Source: a virus
DNA: 64,000 bases
Strand: one strand, 5' to 3'
IMG/VR virus record: IMGVR_UViG_3300043122_000207
Coordinates: 1-64,000 of that record
Of this stretch, positions 34,088 through 42,859 are shown piece after piece. The number at the start of each line of letters is the position of its first letter. The first letter of the stretch is position 1. The translations under genes and the position numbers were made by a program. The notes under the pieces were generated by a model. The model ran no database searches and had not been told where the DNA came from. It saw only the letters and a list, made by a program, of their open reading frames with translations.

Positions 34088-34900
34088 ATGCGTGAAAGAG
34101 GTTTTAAGTTCATTTCAAATAGACAAATGGTTGAGGATATAAAAAAGGCAATAGAAGTTAATGATTATTCTATGATGACAGGTGAGCTTAGAGTATTAGA
34201 ATATAAGATAAATGATTTAGAATATAATAAAGGGTTAAGAGATTTAGAATGTTTTACATTCCCTAAAAGGGCCACAATGCATTCAGCAGGTCATGATTTA
34301 TATTTACCAATAGATATTAGATTATCCCCAGGTGAAGTGATCAGTCTACCACTTGGTATTAAAGCATATATGCAAATAGATGAATCAATGGATATTTATC
34401 CAAGAAGTGGTTTAGGTTTTAAATACTTTATTAGACTTGCTAATACAATCGGTCTAATAGATTCTGATTATTATAACAATAGATCAAATGAGGGTAGTAT
34501 CTGGATTAAGATAAGAAATGAAGGCGATAAGGTTCTAGAGCTTAAAAGAGATGAAGCTATAGCTCAGGCTCGCTTTAGTAAGTATTTAATAGCCGATTCA
34601 GAAAGTTTTGATGAGGGTGATTTAAGAGAAGGTGGAATGGGTTCTACATCATCTGGTTTATCTAGTTTTAATAGTATTAAAGAAGACACCTTTGATGATA
34701 AAGAATTTATTAAAACAATGAAAGAAGCTAAAAAGACATTTAATGAAAGTATAAAAGAACATGAAGAGTTTGCTAAAGAATTACAGGATGTTGATTTAGA
34801 TGATGAAAAAGAACTTAAAGAGTTTATTGAAAAACATGATTTAGATAAATCAAAGATAGTAACACTTGATACATTAACTGCTTTAGGTTTTGATGATTAA
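34088..34900 (+). CDS. dut: dUTPase with N- and C-terminal extensions
   Basis: The 270-residue protein carries the five trimeric-dUTPase motifs: SAGHDL (66-71), PRSGL (105-109), NTIGLIDSDY (119-128), RDEAIAQARF (154-163) and REGGMGSTS (180-188). It would hydrolyse dUTP to dUMP and so keep uracil out of phage DNA and feed dTMP synthesis. The family's motif V normally ends the protein. Here about 80 acidic, helical residues follow it, and about 55 precede the core. The start follows GGAGG. A terminator follows, facing a convergent gene. Confidence 0.85.
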   Translation: MRERGFKFISNRQMVEDIKKAIEVNDYSMMTGELRVLEYKINDLEYNKGLRDLECFTFPKRATMHSAGHDLYLPIDIRLSPGEVISLPLGIKAYMQIDESMDIYPRSGLGFKYFIRLANTIGLIDSDYYNNRSNEGSIWIKIRNEGDKVLELKRDEAIAQARFSKYLIADSESFDEGDLREGGMGSTSSGLSSFNSIKEDTFDDKEFIKTMKEAKKTFNESIKEHEEFAKELQDVDLDDEKELKEFIEKHDLDKSKIVTLDTLTALGFDD

Positions 34901-34910
34901 AATCATATAA

Positions 34911-34930
34911 CCCGAGGTTAAACCCTCGGG
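34911..34930. terminator. Bidirectional terminator after dUTPase
   Basis: A 7-bp stem, CCCGAGG/CCTCGGG, with a 6-base loop is followed by CTTATTTTTTT. It overlaps the end of the convergent minus-strand gene. Confidence 0.85.
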
Positions 34931-35256
34931 CTTATTTTTTTGATTAGATATTTATCTAGATTATATTTTTTTATTAGTTCATCCATTTTCTTCTCATTAT
35001 AGTTTTTAGAGTATTTGGTATGTATTGATTTAATTAAAATAGTTTGATCCATTTGCTGGTGAAACTCTTTATTTACATTGTAATAGGTTTTCAATTTATA
35101 TAACCTTATAACAAACTTAGTCTTTTCATTTAAGTGTAGTGGTCTATATTGGAGCTTATAATTGTGCTGCATAGATACTAAACCCTTTAATCTTTTTATT
35201 AAATCTATATGGGGTTTTATAAGTTTATTTTTTATATTATTAATAAATGTTTTCAT
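34918..35256 (-). CDS. Hypothetical basic protein, 112 aa
   Basis: Not recognised. It is very basic (many Lys, Tyr), soluble, and starts after GGGGGAGGG. It is convergent with dUTPase and follows a second small minus-strand gene. Confidence 0.5.
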   Translation of the reverse strand: MKTFINNIKNKLIKPHIDLIKRLKGLVSMQHNYKLQYRPLHLNEKTKFVIRLYKLKTYYNVNKEFHQQMDQTILIKSIHTKYSKNYNEKKMDELIKKYNLDKYLIKKISPRV

Positions 35257-35267
35257 AAACCCTCCCC

Positions 35268-35579
35268 CTACAATTTTATTGGGTTTTTAATATTTAACCT
35301 AATTGGTGTTTTAATTGCTATCATATCATAATTTATATTGGTGTATGTGACAGACTTATCTATTTTAAATTCACTCATTTTTATTTTCATATAACAGTTT
35401 TTATCTATACCTTTATCTTTTAAATAGTTTTTTAACCCGTTGACCGATAGATGTATTCCTATATGGTCTTTATGTTTATTTGACACTTTTAAATAACCTT
35501 TATTTATATCTTCATCTGATATTGGTAAATAACCATACTTTCCTTTTAGAGTATCTAGAGCTTTTTTAAAACTTTTCAT
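35268..35579 (-). CDS. Hypothetical protein, 103 aa
   Basis: Not recognised. The start at 35579 follows AGGGGG; the longer frame from 35657 would cross the divergent promoter region. It is a small basic alpha/beta protein, divergent from the metallopeptidase-like gene. Confidence 0.5.
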   Translation of the reverse strand: MKSFKKALDTLKGKYGYLPISDEDINKGYLKVSNKHKDHIGIHLSVNGLKNYLKDKGIDKNCYMKIKMSEFKIDKSVTYTNINYDMIAIKTPIRLNIKNPIKL

Positions 35580-35622
35580 ATAAACCCCCTTTGTTTTTAA
35601 AAAATGACTATAACATTTATAA

Positions 35623-35634
35623 TTATATATTATA
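35623..35634 (+). promoter_or_regulatory. Candidate phage promoter, TTATATATTATA class
   Basis: TTATATATTATA followed by ATAGTG, preceded by ATTTATAA, lies 49 bases before the metallopeptidase-like gene in a divergent intergenic region. Confidence 0.55.
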
Positions 35635-35682
35635 ATAGTGTTAGGAAGAATAATCAATACATAATAAAGGAGATGGATAAAA

Positions 35683-36189
35683 ATGAGAAAGATTTATAAT
35701 GTTGTGGTATTTAATATTGTATATTATCTGTTGATATTGGGTAGTTATTTAAGAGGGAATATTGAATATCAAATAAAAGATGGAAGAAAGATTAGAGTTA
35801 TTAAAAATGATTTGATTGTTAGATGGTATGGATTTGGGTATGGTGTTGCAGTATTGGATAGGGGAGATATATTTATGGAGGAAAATTTAAATGATGATAT
35901 AAATGATTTTGTTAAATTTCATGAGATGGGTCATATAATAAATGGTCATTATAAAGATGAAAGGAATTTAAGTGATGAATTGGAAGCTGATAGTTATGCT
36001 ATTGGTGAGTTATTTAAATTAGGATATAATAAAAAAGAGATAGAGAATATAATAAGAGAGATGATGAATAGGAGTATTAGATCATTTATAAATAGTGATC
36101 TAGAAAAAGAAGATAAAGAATATTATATTGATTTATTAGAAAAAGAAAGAAAAGAGAGAATAGAAAATATAAAAAAGCAGAGAAATTAA
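35683..36189 (+). CDS. Zinc-metallopeptidase-like protein with membrane segment
   Basis: The 168-residue protein has FHEMGH (HExxH at 80-84) and then ELEADSYA (about 99-106), the ligand layout of small zinc peptidases (M48/ImmA-like). An N-terminal hydrophobic stretch (VVVFNIVYYLLILG) is a membrane anchor or signal. The C-terminus is Lys/Glu helical. Proteolytic activity is inferred; a target is unknown. It is a single-gene unit with a TTATATATTATA-class promoter and a strong terminator that faces the RNA polymerase gene. Confidence 0.6.
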   Translation: MRKIYNVVVFNIVYYLLILGSYLRGNIEYQIKDGRKIRVIKNDLIVRWYGFGYGVAVLDRGDIFMEENLNDDINDFVKFHEMGHIINGHYKDERNLSDELEADSYAIGELFKLGYNKKEIENIIREMMNRSIRSFINSDLEKEDKEYYIDLLEKERKERIENIKKQRN

Positions 36190-36209
36190 TCTCTGCTTTA
36201 TTTTTTTTT
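36176..36209 (+). terminator. Intrinsic terminator before RNA polymerase gene end
   Basis: An 8-bp stem, AGCAGAGA/TCTCTGCT, with a 6-base loop is followed by TTATTTTTTTTT. Confidence 0.9.
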
Positions 36210-36657
36210 ATATAATAAACTGATTTAAATCATCGATATCATAATATTCTAGAGTCATCTTATGAGTCTTCTTTAAGGATTTCTGAGCAAGCTCTGTATA
36301 TACTTTAGATACTGGCACACCTAAATTAATTGGTTTATCATATTCATTTAATAATTTATAGTATCTTTCACCAGCACATTTATTACATATTTTTTCTGTT
36401 AAACAACCCATAGGATATCTTATCTCAATGTCTTTACCTATATATTTTTTTATATTATCATAATCTAAAAGGGTGAGTTCTTTTCCATCAACCATATAAG
36501 CATCTATATATTCACTTTGGTTATCTTCAGTCACATGGACAGTTCTATACTTTTTAGTACCACAATCAGTACCATGTTTATCAGCATATAAACCCTGTAA
36601 TACTGAACCACCTCTTTTTTTCTGGTATCCACCCATTGCAGTATTCCTCGTTACCTT
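36208..36657 (-). CDS. RNA polymerase beta' subunit, exon 3 (C-terminal)
   Basis: This exon encodes 149 residues plus the stop. It starts KVTRNTAMGGYQKKRGG, the bridge-helix segment of beta' (compare KGLADTALKTANSGYLTRR in E. coli). GTDCGT with Cys and GCLTEKICNKC (zinc-site cysteines) follow. The end resembles the trigger-loop start (PVSKVYTELAQKSLKKTH). It continues in phase from exon 2 once the 269-base group I intron is removed. The usual residues after the trigger loop are absent, so the rest of beta' must be in another gene, as in other jumbo-phage polymerases. An ATG at 36660 overlaps the splice point but is not needed. Confidence 0.8.
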   Translation of the reverse strand, partial: KVTRNTAMGGYQKKRGGSVLQGLYADKHGTDCGTKKYRTVHVTEDNQSEYIDAYMVDGKELTLLDYDNIKKYIGKDIEIRYPMGCLTEKICNKCAGERYYKLLNEYDKPINLGVPVSKVYTELAQKSLKKTHKMTLEYYDIDDLNQFII

Positions 36658-36926
36658 CATATAGATTCGTTAAATCTATACAGTTCTTTTATGAACTTCT
36701 CATGTTCACACATGAAGTCGAGACTATATCTTTACCATATGTATTTAAACACTTAGGTATTCCGCTTTTCCAACTTACTTAAGTTGTACTCCCTAGAAGG
36801 GATAGTCGTTGAACTACACCTATCGATATAGCTGCTGATTATCTCACACCCTTTAGGATATGACATTTTCCAGCAATTAACGGAATCATAATATATATTC
36901 TTTCGAATATACACGCCTAGAAATTA
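36658..36926 (-). ncRNA. Group I intron 2 in RNA polymerase beta' gene
   Basis: A 269-base intron without an ORF. Core elements on the minus strand are AATTGCTGGAAAA (36864-36878), AATCAGCAGC (36831-36840), GTTCAACGACTA (36803-36814) and AAGATATAGTC (36722-36732), the conserved P, R, S and P7 parts of group I introns. The 5' exon ends GGGCT and pairs with the AGGCGTG stretch just inside, with the U-G pair expected at the splice site. The 3' end is a G at 36658. Splicing joins Ala to Lys in phase just before the bridge helix. Confidence 0.85.
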
Positions 36927-37856
36927 AGCCCGAAAGTACCCACCTAATATCATAGAAGAGGATACTTTATGAATATCTGATTTCTTTAAACCATCCACAT
37001 AGTTAGATGTTGTTACATGGAATTTAGTTGAGTTTAAATTAGCAGGTATAGCACCAACCATAAGTGAACTCTTTTTAAATGAGTTACCTAATGAAGGACC
37101 TGCACCAGATAGATAGTGCTGCATTTGTGGATTATCTTTATAAACTTCTTTTACTTTTTCAATTAGTTTTTCTTCTATCTCACTTACTATTTCTGTATCA
37201 CCATTTTCGATAGCCTCTTTATTATCTTTAATTAGTTTATCTCTTAACTTTTTAATAGATGGATCTACATTCATCATATCGACACTTAAAGAAGGATTAA
37301 CAAAAGAAGACATCCTAAGTGAAAAATCCTCAAATCTATTAAGGAGCGATTTGTATTCTTTCATATCTAATTCTTTATTTAATACTTTAGCACCTATATA
37401 GTTTAGATGGTATTGGATTTTCTTTTCAGTAAAGGTATCGTTTTGATAGTCATAACCTACTGGATCAAATATTATTTTATTGATAAGTAGTTTACCCAAA
37501 GTAGTCTCTGTCTTTTTATTGATACCTTTATAATCACCTTTTTTTAAAATAACTTTATCATTTAATTCATATATCTTATCACGGTTTGGGAACTTACCTA
37601 AACCTAAATCACGCAATATATATTTGACTGTGAAGTCTTCTTTTTTAGCATTTAGTATTTCTGAGACTTTATCTCTTTTAACTATCTTATTATCTTTAGT
37701 AGGTGGCAAAGACATAGAATATAAACATTGAGCTGATTCAAGATCAATACCTTTATTATTAGTTCCTTTATTATCGAATACATAAAGTGGATCATCTATC
37801 TTTTCTGCACATTCTAAATTAGCCTCTTCGGAGAATACACCGCGATTACCAGTTTT
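36927..37856 (-). CDS. RNA polymerase beta' subunit, exon 2 (middle)
   Basis: 310 codons, in phase at both ends. The first residues KTGNRGVFSEEANLEC align with the segment after the catalytic DxDGD (E. coli QMAVHVPLTLEAQLEA), with the same 10-residue spacing to the Glu-Ala. LYSMSLPP, TTLGKLLINKII (compare TTVGR) and NYVDGL (compare NFREGL) follow. An internal ATG at 37715 is not the true start. It is flanked by group I introns on both sides. It forms the secondary-channel/core part of beta'. Confidence 0.8.
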
Positions 37857-38534
37857 CTTAATTTGGACTATATCTTTAACATATGGTTTAAAACCACTTA
37901 GTTACCTTGTGCTTCCATTTATACCTTTCCTTGTATAAACGTACATTACTCGGTTATACTTAAATTAAGTATCCTTTCATTAGTCTCTGAACATATTGAT
38001 TAATTAAATCCTCTTCCTTTTTTAGATGGGTTTTTATCTTTAGCCTTTTTTTTTCACCTGAGATTGGATATGTGGTTATTTAATAACACACCGTCTAGAT
38101 GGTCTATTTCTTTCTTTTTTTTCTTGTTGTTGGGGATGAATGTTTTAGCAACAAGCATATCAACCTGGAAGTCTCTTTTTGAACCACCATCACAATTTAG
38201 TTCAACATATAATTTACCATCTTCTTTTAAAGTAGTTGGTAGAAACCCCTGTTCTAATATACCGTAAACATCCCCTCTTTCTGAGAGATAATAATCTTTT
38301 CTTTTAATATCTAAAAAATCAATAAACTCCCACTTTAAACCTTTTTTATCAAACATAGTTTATCACATCCTTTAAATATTTGTTCCCATCTATTTAAATT
38401 CAATATGCACAGGATTACCCAATAGGGTTTCCCTGTTAGCCTTATAATTAATAAGACACCGCTGGTTAGGCGTTCTCAAGGTATTCTCCTTTTAAGGAGC
38501 CAACCATATTTCTATGGTAGGGAGACAAAACTTT
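37857..38534 (-). ncRNA. Group I intron 1 with HNH endonuclease
   Basis: A 678-base intron. The 5' exon end GGAGAT pairs with GTCTCC inside the intron, giving the U-G splice pair. Core elements are AACAGGGAAACCC (38425-38437), AATCCTGTGC (38407-38416), GTTCAGAGACTA (37981-37992) and AAGATATAGTC (37866-37876). The intron ends in G at 37857. It carries a homing-type HNH gene in a loop between Q/R and S. It inserts directly after the codons for the catalytic DxDGD motif. The phase is preserved. Confidence 0.85.
38054..38356 (-). CDS. HNH homing endonuclease inside intron 1
   Basis: The 100-residue protein has a NUMOD4-like N-terminus (WEFIDFLDI, YYLSERGDVYG) and an HNH core, IDHLDGVLLNNHISNL. 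Such enzymes cut intron-less alleles and let the intron spread. It starts with ATG 38356 after AAAGGATGTGAT. It stops at a TGA directly after SNLR, where the family usually has Trp (TGG). The frame stays open for about 16 more basic codons beyond, so the C-terminus may be recently lost. Confidence 0.75.
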   Translation of the reverse strand: MFDKKGLKWEFIDFLDIKRKDYYLSERGDVYGILEQGFLPTTLKEDGKLYVELNCDGGSKRDFQVDMLVAKTFIPNNKKKKKEIDHLDGVLLNNHISNLR

Positions 38535-39944
38535 ATCTCCATCGTAATCACCATTCATTCCCCAAAGATGTAAATTAGAAAAATTCATAGTTTCAGCAAA
38601 CATAGAAGAAACCTTAGATTCAAATTCATCCACATTATTTTGTAATTCAGGGTCATTTAGTATATCATCTATAACAGGATAGTATTTAAAGTCCATACCA
38701 TCCATTCTAACTTCTCTGGTTTCTATAGTAGATAAAACATGTAATTTATTTGGTACGGTATTGAATTGATCCATTACAGGATAACGGGTTGTGATATCAT
38801 GTTTTTGGTCTAGCTCTACTCCAAAGTAAGTTGCTATATAAATTAAGTCTGTAAGAGTAAGTGGTCTATTAAAGCTCTCCCACTCCCCATCTATTTTTTG
38901 TTCACCTTTTATTTTGATTGGGTTATCTTTGCCAGGTACATTAATAAAGTTAAATCTCTCACCCCAACTATCCACATATGTATCTATTAAATCCTGTAGT
39001 TCCTGTCTTGAAAACTCTTCTTCAAATTCTTCTTCACTACAATCTAGTTCACCATTATCAAACTTCTGTCTTAAATACTTTTTCATATTATTTATTACAA
39101 AAGGAGAAAACATATCAGCTAAAGCACCAAGTGGTAGACCTGCTGTATCTAGATTAACTGGCCCTTCACCAAAGTTTTCACTATCAAAATGTGGTGCAGA
39201 TAATACAAGGCGTGATGTGTAATCAACATTACGACTCATTACCTTACGCCGCATAACGCCATCTTTACCAAATACTTTATTCATTAAAAAATCAAGTAAC
39301 TCAACCAATAAAAGTTGTACCCTAAATCTTACACCGTGTTTATCAAATAAGGGGTTATCTTTACCGTCTTTAATAATTGAAGTTAAAGTAAGTAACTTTT
39401 TATACTTCTCATTTAATATATCAAGTGAGATGTGACCTGAATCTTTAGTATTAATATCACGGAAAGCAAGAGGTAGTATTAAGAACTTATCTATAAAGAT
39501 TTCATTTCTTCCCTTGGTTTTAACCACCTTTTTTAAATCCTTTAATATTAAAGAATCATCTTCTTTTACCTTTAGGTTTTTTAAGTTTATCTTATTATAG
39601 TTTTCATAGAAAAACTCTATACCTGTCCCACCATTTTCATCTTCTATTAAAGAACCTGATTTAGATATCTTGTAGTTTTTACGACCAGCTAGAAGATCAT
39701 CTATTTTTCTCATTGACCTTTTAAAGATTCTTGAATAAATTAAAGGGTGTAAATACTTACCGTCCAATTTAACATAACCCATCTTCTTTCTTTTTTCTCT
39801 CATTGATGAACCAAATATATCATCGCTCATTAATCCCTTTTTATTAGGTGTTTGTGAACTACCCTCAAATAAGAAGGGTTCTGTAACTTCTTTAGATTTG
39901 TGGTTTCTTATATAGTTATTAAAATCTGTTAACTTCTCTTTCAT
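38535..39944 (-). CDS. RNA polymerase beta' subunit, exon 1 (N-terminal)
   Basis: 470 codons. Residues include GLMSDDIFG (compare GLF..IFG in beta'), GKDGVMRRKVMSRNVDYTSR (compare GK.GRFR..L.GKRVDYSGR) and, at the very end, NGDYDGD, the catalytic magnesium motif NADFDGD with Asp 466, 468 and 470. The exon ends exactly after that motif; the reading frame seen in the DNA continues a further 22 codons into the intron. The spliced three-exon protein would be 929 residues. It starts at ATG 39944 after GGGAGG. It would act in phage-specific transcription with other subunits encoded outside this window. Confidence 0.85.
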
Positions 39945-39950
39945 TTAACT

Positions 39951-40670
39951 TTACCTCCCTTTATAATAGTTCTGGAGTTCTAATATATCCCTGCCGAATT
40001 TCTTTTCAGGATTTGTTTCACTCATTTTCTTTAATTTATTTTTATCTATATTATAACTTAAAACTTCTGCTTTAGCTGAATCTACATCTATTTCATATTC
40101 ATCTAAAATATCTCTTACATTCTTTGGTATAGATTTATCTTTATTTTTATCCTGTTTCATATTTTGGAATCTCTGTTCTTCAGAGCGTTTTCTAATATCT
40201 AAGGCATCCTCAATAAGTTTTGTGTAGGTTTGTTTAGAAAAAATTCTAATAAAGTATTTAATCCTTTCGATATCTAGATACTTAGTTAAATGTCTTAAAT
40301 GATCATCACTTGTCATATCTAAAATAAGCTCTGCAATATTATCGATATTTTCCTGGTGTTCTTTTTCTGTGGGCGGAATCCTTATTGCGTTATCATCTAC
40401 TTTGTCTTCATGATAATTTAAAACATTATCTTCTACATATTCATTTGCTATAATACCAACCATAAAAAGTAGTGGTTCTAAATCCTCTTCTAAATTAAAC
40501 TTATTATAGTTTCTGTGTTTAAAAGTGCTCCTATCAAAATATTTTTCTTCATCTGATTTTTCCCTATTTAAATCTTTAATAAAATCAAAGGTGTTTTTTA
40601 CTATAGAACTTAAAGCAAGAAGTGATGCAATCAATACAACTGTCAATTCTAAATTTAAAAATTCTTTCAT
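39951..40670 (-). CDS. Membrane-anchored hypothetical protein, 239 aa
   Basis: The start at 40670 follows AGGGGG; the longer upstream frame adds residues without a site. Residues about 5-22 are a membrane helix. The rest is a charged helical domain. Not recognised. It lies 6 bases before the beta' start and so shares its transcript. It is divergent from the second structural block. A virion or membrane-linked role is possible. Confidence 0.5.
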   Translation of the reverse strand: MKEFLNLELTVVLIASLLALSSIVKNTFDFIKDLNREKSDEEKYFDRSTFKHRNYNKFNLEEDLEPLLFMVGIIANEYVEDNVLNYHEDKVDDNAIRIPPTEKEHQENIDNIAELILDMTSDDHLRHLTKYLDIERIKYFIRIFSKQTYTKLIEDALDIRKRSEEQRFQNMKQDKNKDKSIPKNVRDILDEYEIDVDSAKAEVLSYNIDKNKLKKMSETNPEKKFGRDILELQNYYKGR

Positions 40671-40698
40671 TAATATACCCCCTTTTATAGATATCATT

Positions 40699-40714
40699 CT
40701 AACAAATTTGTTAG
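40699..40714. promoter_or_regulatory. Perfect 16-bp palindrome between divergent operons
   Basis: CTAACAAATTTGTTAG reads identically on both strands. It lies in the 71-base gap between the RNA polymerase operon (minus) and the structural block (plus), where promoters must be. It is a good candidate operator for a dimeric regulator. Confidence 0.5.
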
Positions 40715-40741
40715 GTATAAGAAAGGAGGTATATTGAAAAT

Positions 40742-42859
40742 ATGGCTCTAATAGAAGAAGTTTTTGCTCTTGCAGGGAATGCTATTGTTAAAAGAAAAAA
40801 ATATGCAGACTCTTTAGAAACTGTTGAAGCGACAAAACAATTTGACATTTATAAAGGTGCATATTTGTATTATGATGATTTAACACCTGTAGAGCGTCAA
40901 AAGATTATAGATGATTACGAAGAAAAAAATAACTATTACAGGTTATTAAATGGGTACCCTCCACTTAATGAAGAGGGTATAAAAGTACCACCAGAAACTG
41001 ATTTGGTGGGTATTGATAATAATATGTATTTACATGATATGAATGATGCTGATTTAGATATTATTATAAGGGTTGGTTTATTAGATGAACTTATTGAAAA
41101 ATACCCTGATAAAACATATCTTAAATCACTTAAAAAAAGAATACCATTTATAGAATCCCGTTCAGCTGATAAGTTTTCTTTACTTGGTATCTTCGATGTA
41201 GAGGATATGAATATAGATCCTAACATCAAAAATACATTCATGAATACATATGAAAAAAATAGACACTATTTTATGAGGACCAATTTTAACCCGTACTATT
41301 TTGAAAACTACGATTATTATGAAATCATGATGATTTTATATCTTTTATTTTCTACAGTAATTTCTACAATAGATGAATTAAACGAAGAGATGATAGATAT
41401 TAATATGCTAGATGAGGTGGATATGAATAATCTCCTAAACGAATATGGTGTACCAAACTGGGGTCTACCTTTATCTATTAAAAAGAATTTAGTTAAGATT
41501 ATAAATACTTTGGTTATGAATAAAGGTTCAAAGCAGACTATTATAGATATTGCAAAGTTATTTGATTTAGATAATATTTATAGATACTATCTGCATAAAA
41601 AGTTAATAAACTATAACTTTGATGAAACCACTCCTGCTAATGAGAAATACCAGCTTGAGTTTATAAGGGTACCTTTTGGTCAAAAAAATGTTTATGAGTG
41701 TATGCAAAATAGAGATAATATAAGAGACTTTGAAGAGTTTGTTTATGATGATCCAAAATGGGGGGATAGAAATACAGGTGATCTCCTTGAGGATGAACTA
41801 TTAGAAACTGACTTTTCTTTTATGTCTACAAAGTACATGTCAATTGAGAATATGATAGAGCTTACTAAATTAACTTTTGAGAACTCTTTATTTTTTCAAG
41901 GTTTTTTTGATTCAGATCATATATCAAAATACCTTTATATAAGACATGATAGAATAGATGCAGAGGTTTCTTTATTTGAACTATTAGTTTATGAAACTGC
42001 TTTAAGTATTCTGCGTTTAGGTTATGATGATTTAATTCCTTATAACAGTGAAAAGGTATCTTATGTTATAGGTTTAAATGATGAAGCTGACCTATATCAT
42101 CTTGAACATGATTTCCGTGTTGCTTTAGCTAATACAGAAGATCAGGAACTTTTAACCATTTATAAAGAAATGGGTGAGGGTAAATCAATCTATGAGGTTA
42201 TGGATGATTATGCTGAAGATGTAGACATTATAAAAAAGATAAGAGATGTAATGCGAGATTGTGAGGATATAGAAACTTATAAGTTGCTTAAAAAGGTTCA
42301 CGATACAATGACAATAGTAGACACCAATAAAAAAGTATATGGTGATGTTGATAGATACTCTGAATATTTAGCAGATAATAATGATATACTTTATGCTAAA
42401 TACCATGAGCTTAAATTTAATAATGATAAAGAAAAGATTCAAGAGGAGATGCGTTATGTGTTTGAGCTTTTAAAAAAGGAATTGGAACATATATCTCCAG
42501 CTAACTTAAAACACTTTGAATTTTTAGATGATCATATAAATGAAGAATTGGATGATTTAAAGGGATACTTATTTAAAGTAATAGAATTTTTTAAATCACA
42601 CACTAATGAATTAAAGGATTATTCTGTTCTTTATAAAATAGATGATCCTTTTAATAGATTGCAAATTTTAGAGGATTTAACTATCAGTGAAGAATTCTAC
42701 GATTGGGAAAAGGTTGAATATTTCCTATATGGTGGAATGAGTAAGATAGAAGAATTAAATAATAAACTTGGAATGTATAAAGATAAACATGAGATAAAAG
42801 AAGTATTAATAGATAAAGATTTATATAATGAAAAAGGAGGATTCATACACTATGATTAA
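40742..42859 (+). CDS. Large structural, baseplate-like protein, 705 aa
   Basis: The 705-residue acidic protein has many Tyr, Asp and Glu and no enzyme motif. It starts MALIEEVFALAG after a GGAGGT site. The C-terminal 200 residues are helical. It heads the plus-strand structural block and is overlapped by the next gene. Size and context suggest a baseplate or tail protein of the kind seen in jumbo phages, but no specific family was recognised. Confidence 0.5.
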   Translation: MALIEEVFALAGNAIVKRKKYADSLETVEATKQFDIYKGAYLYYDDLTPVERQKIIDDYEEKNNYYRLLNGYPPLNEEGIKVPPETDLVGIDNNMYLHDMNDADLDIIIRVGLLDELIEKYPDKTYLKSLKKRIPFIESRSADKFSLLGIFDVEDMNIDPNIKNTFMNTYEKNRHYFMRTNFNPYYFENYDYYEIMMILYLLFSTVISTIDELNEEMIDINMLDEVDMNNLLNEYGVPNWGLPLSIKKNLVKIINTLVMNKGSKQTIIDIAKLFDLDNIYRYYLHKKLINYNFDETTPANEKYQLEFIRVPFGQKNVYECMQNRDNIRDFEEFVYDDPKWGDRNTGDLLEDELLETDFSFMSTKYMSIENMIELTKLTFENSLFFQGFFDSDHISKYLYIRHDRIDAEVSLFELLVYETALSILRLGYDDLIPYNSEKVSYVIGLNDEADLYHLEHDFRVALANTEDQELLTIYKEMGEGKSIYEVMDDYAEDVDIIKKIRDVMRDCEDIETYKLLKKVHDTMTIVDTNKKVYGDVDRYSEYLADNNDILYAKYHELKFNNDKEKIQEEMRYVFELLKKELEHISPANLKHFEFLDDHINEELDDLKGYLFKVIEFFKSHTNELKDYSVLYKIDDPFNRLQILEDLTISEEFYDWEKVEYFLYGGMSKIEELNNKLGMYKDKHEIKEVLIDKDLYNEKGGFIHYD

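Noticed and set aside
36208-39944. Inteins or frameshifts as the cause of the split beta' gene
   Set aside because: The gaps contain stop codons and group I RNA core elements and lack intein end motifs (Cys/Ser start, HN end), so RNA introns fit better.
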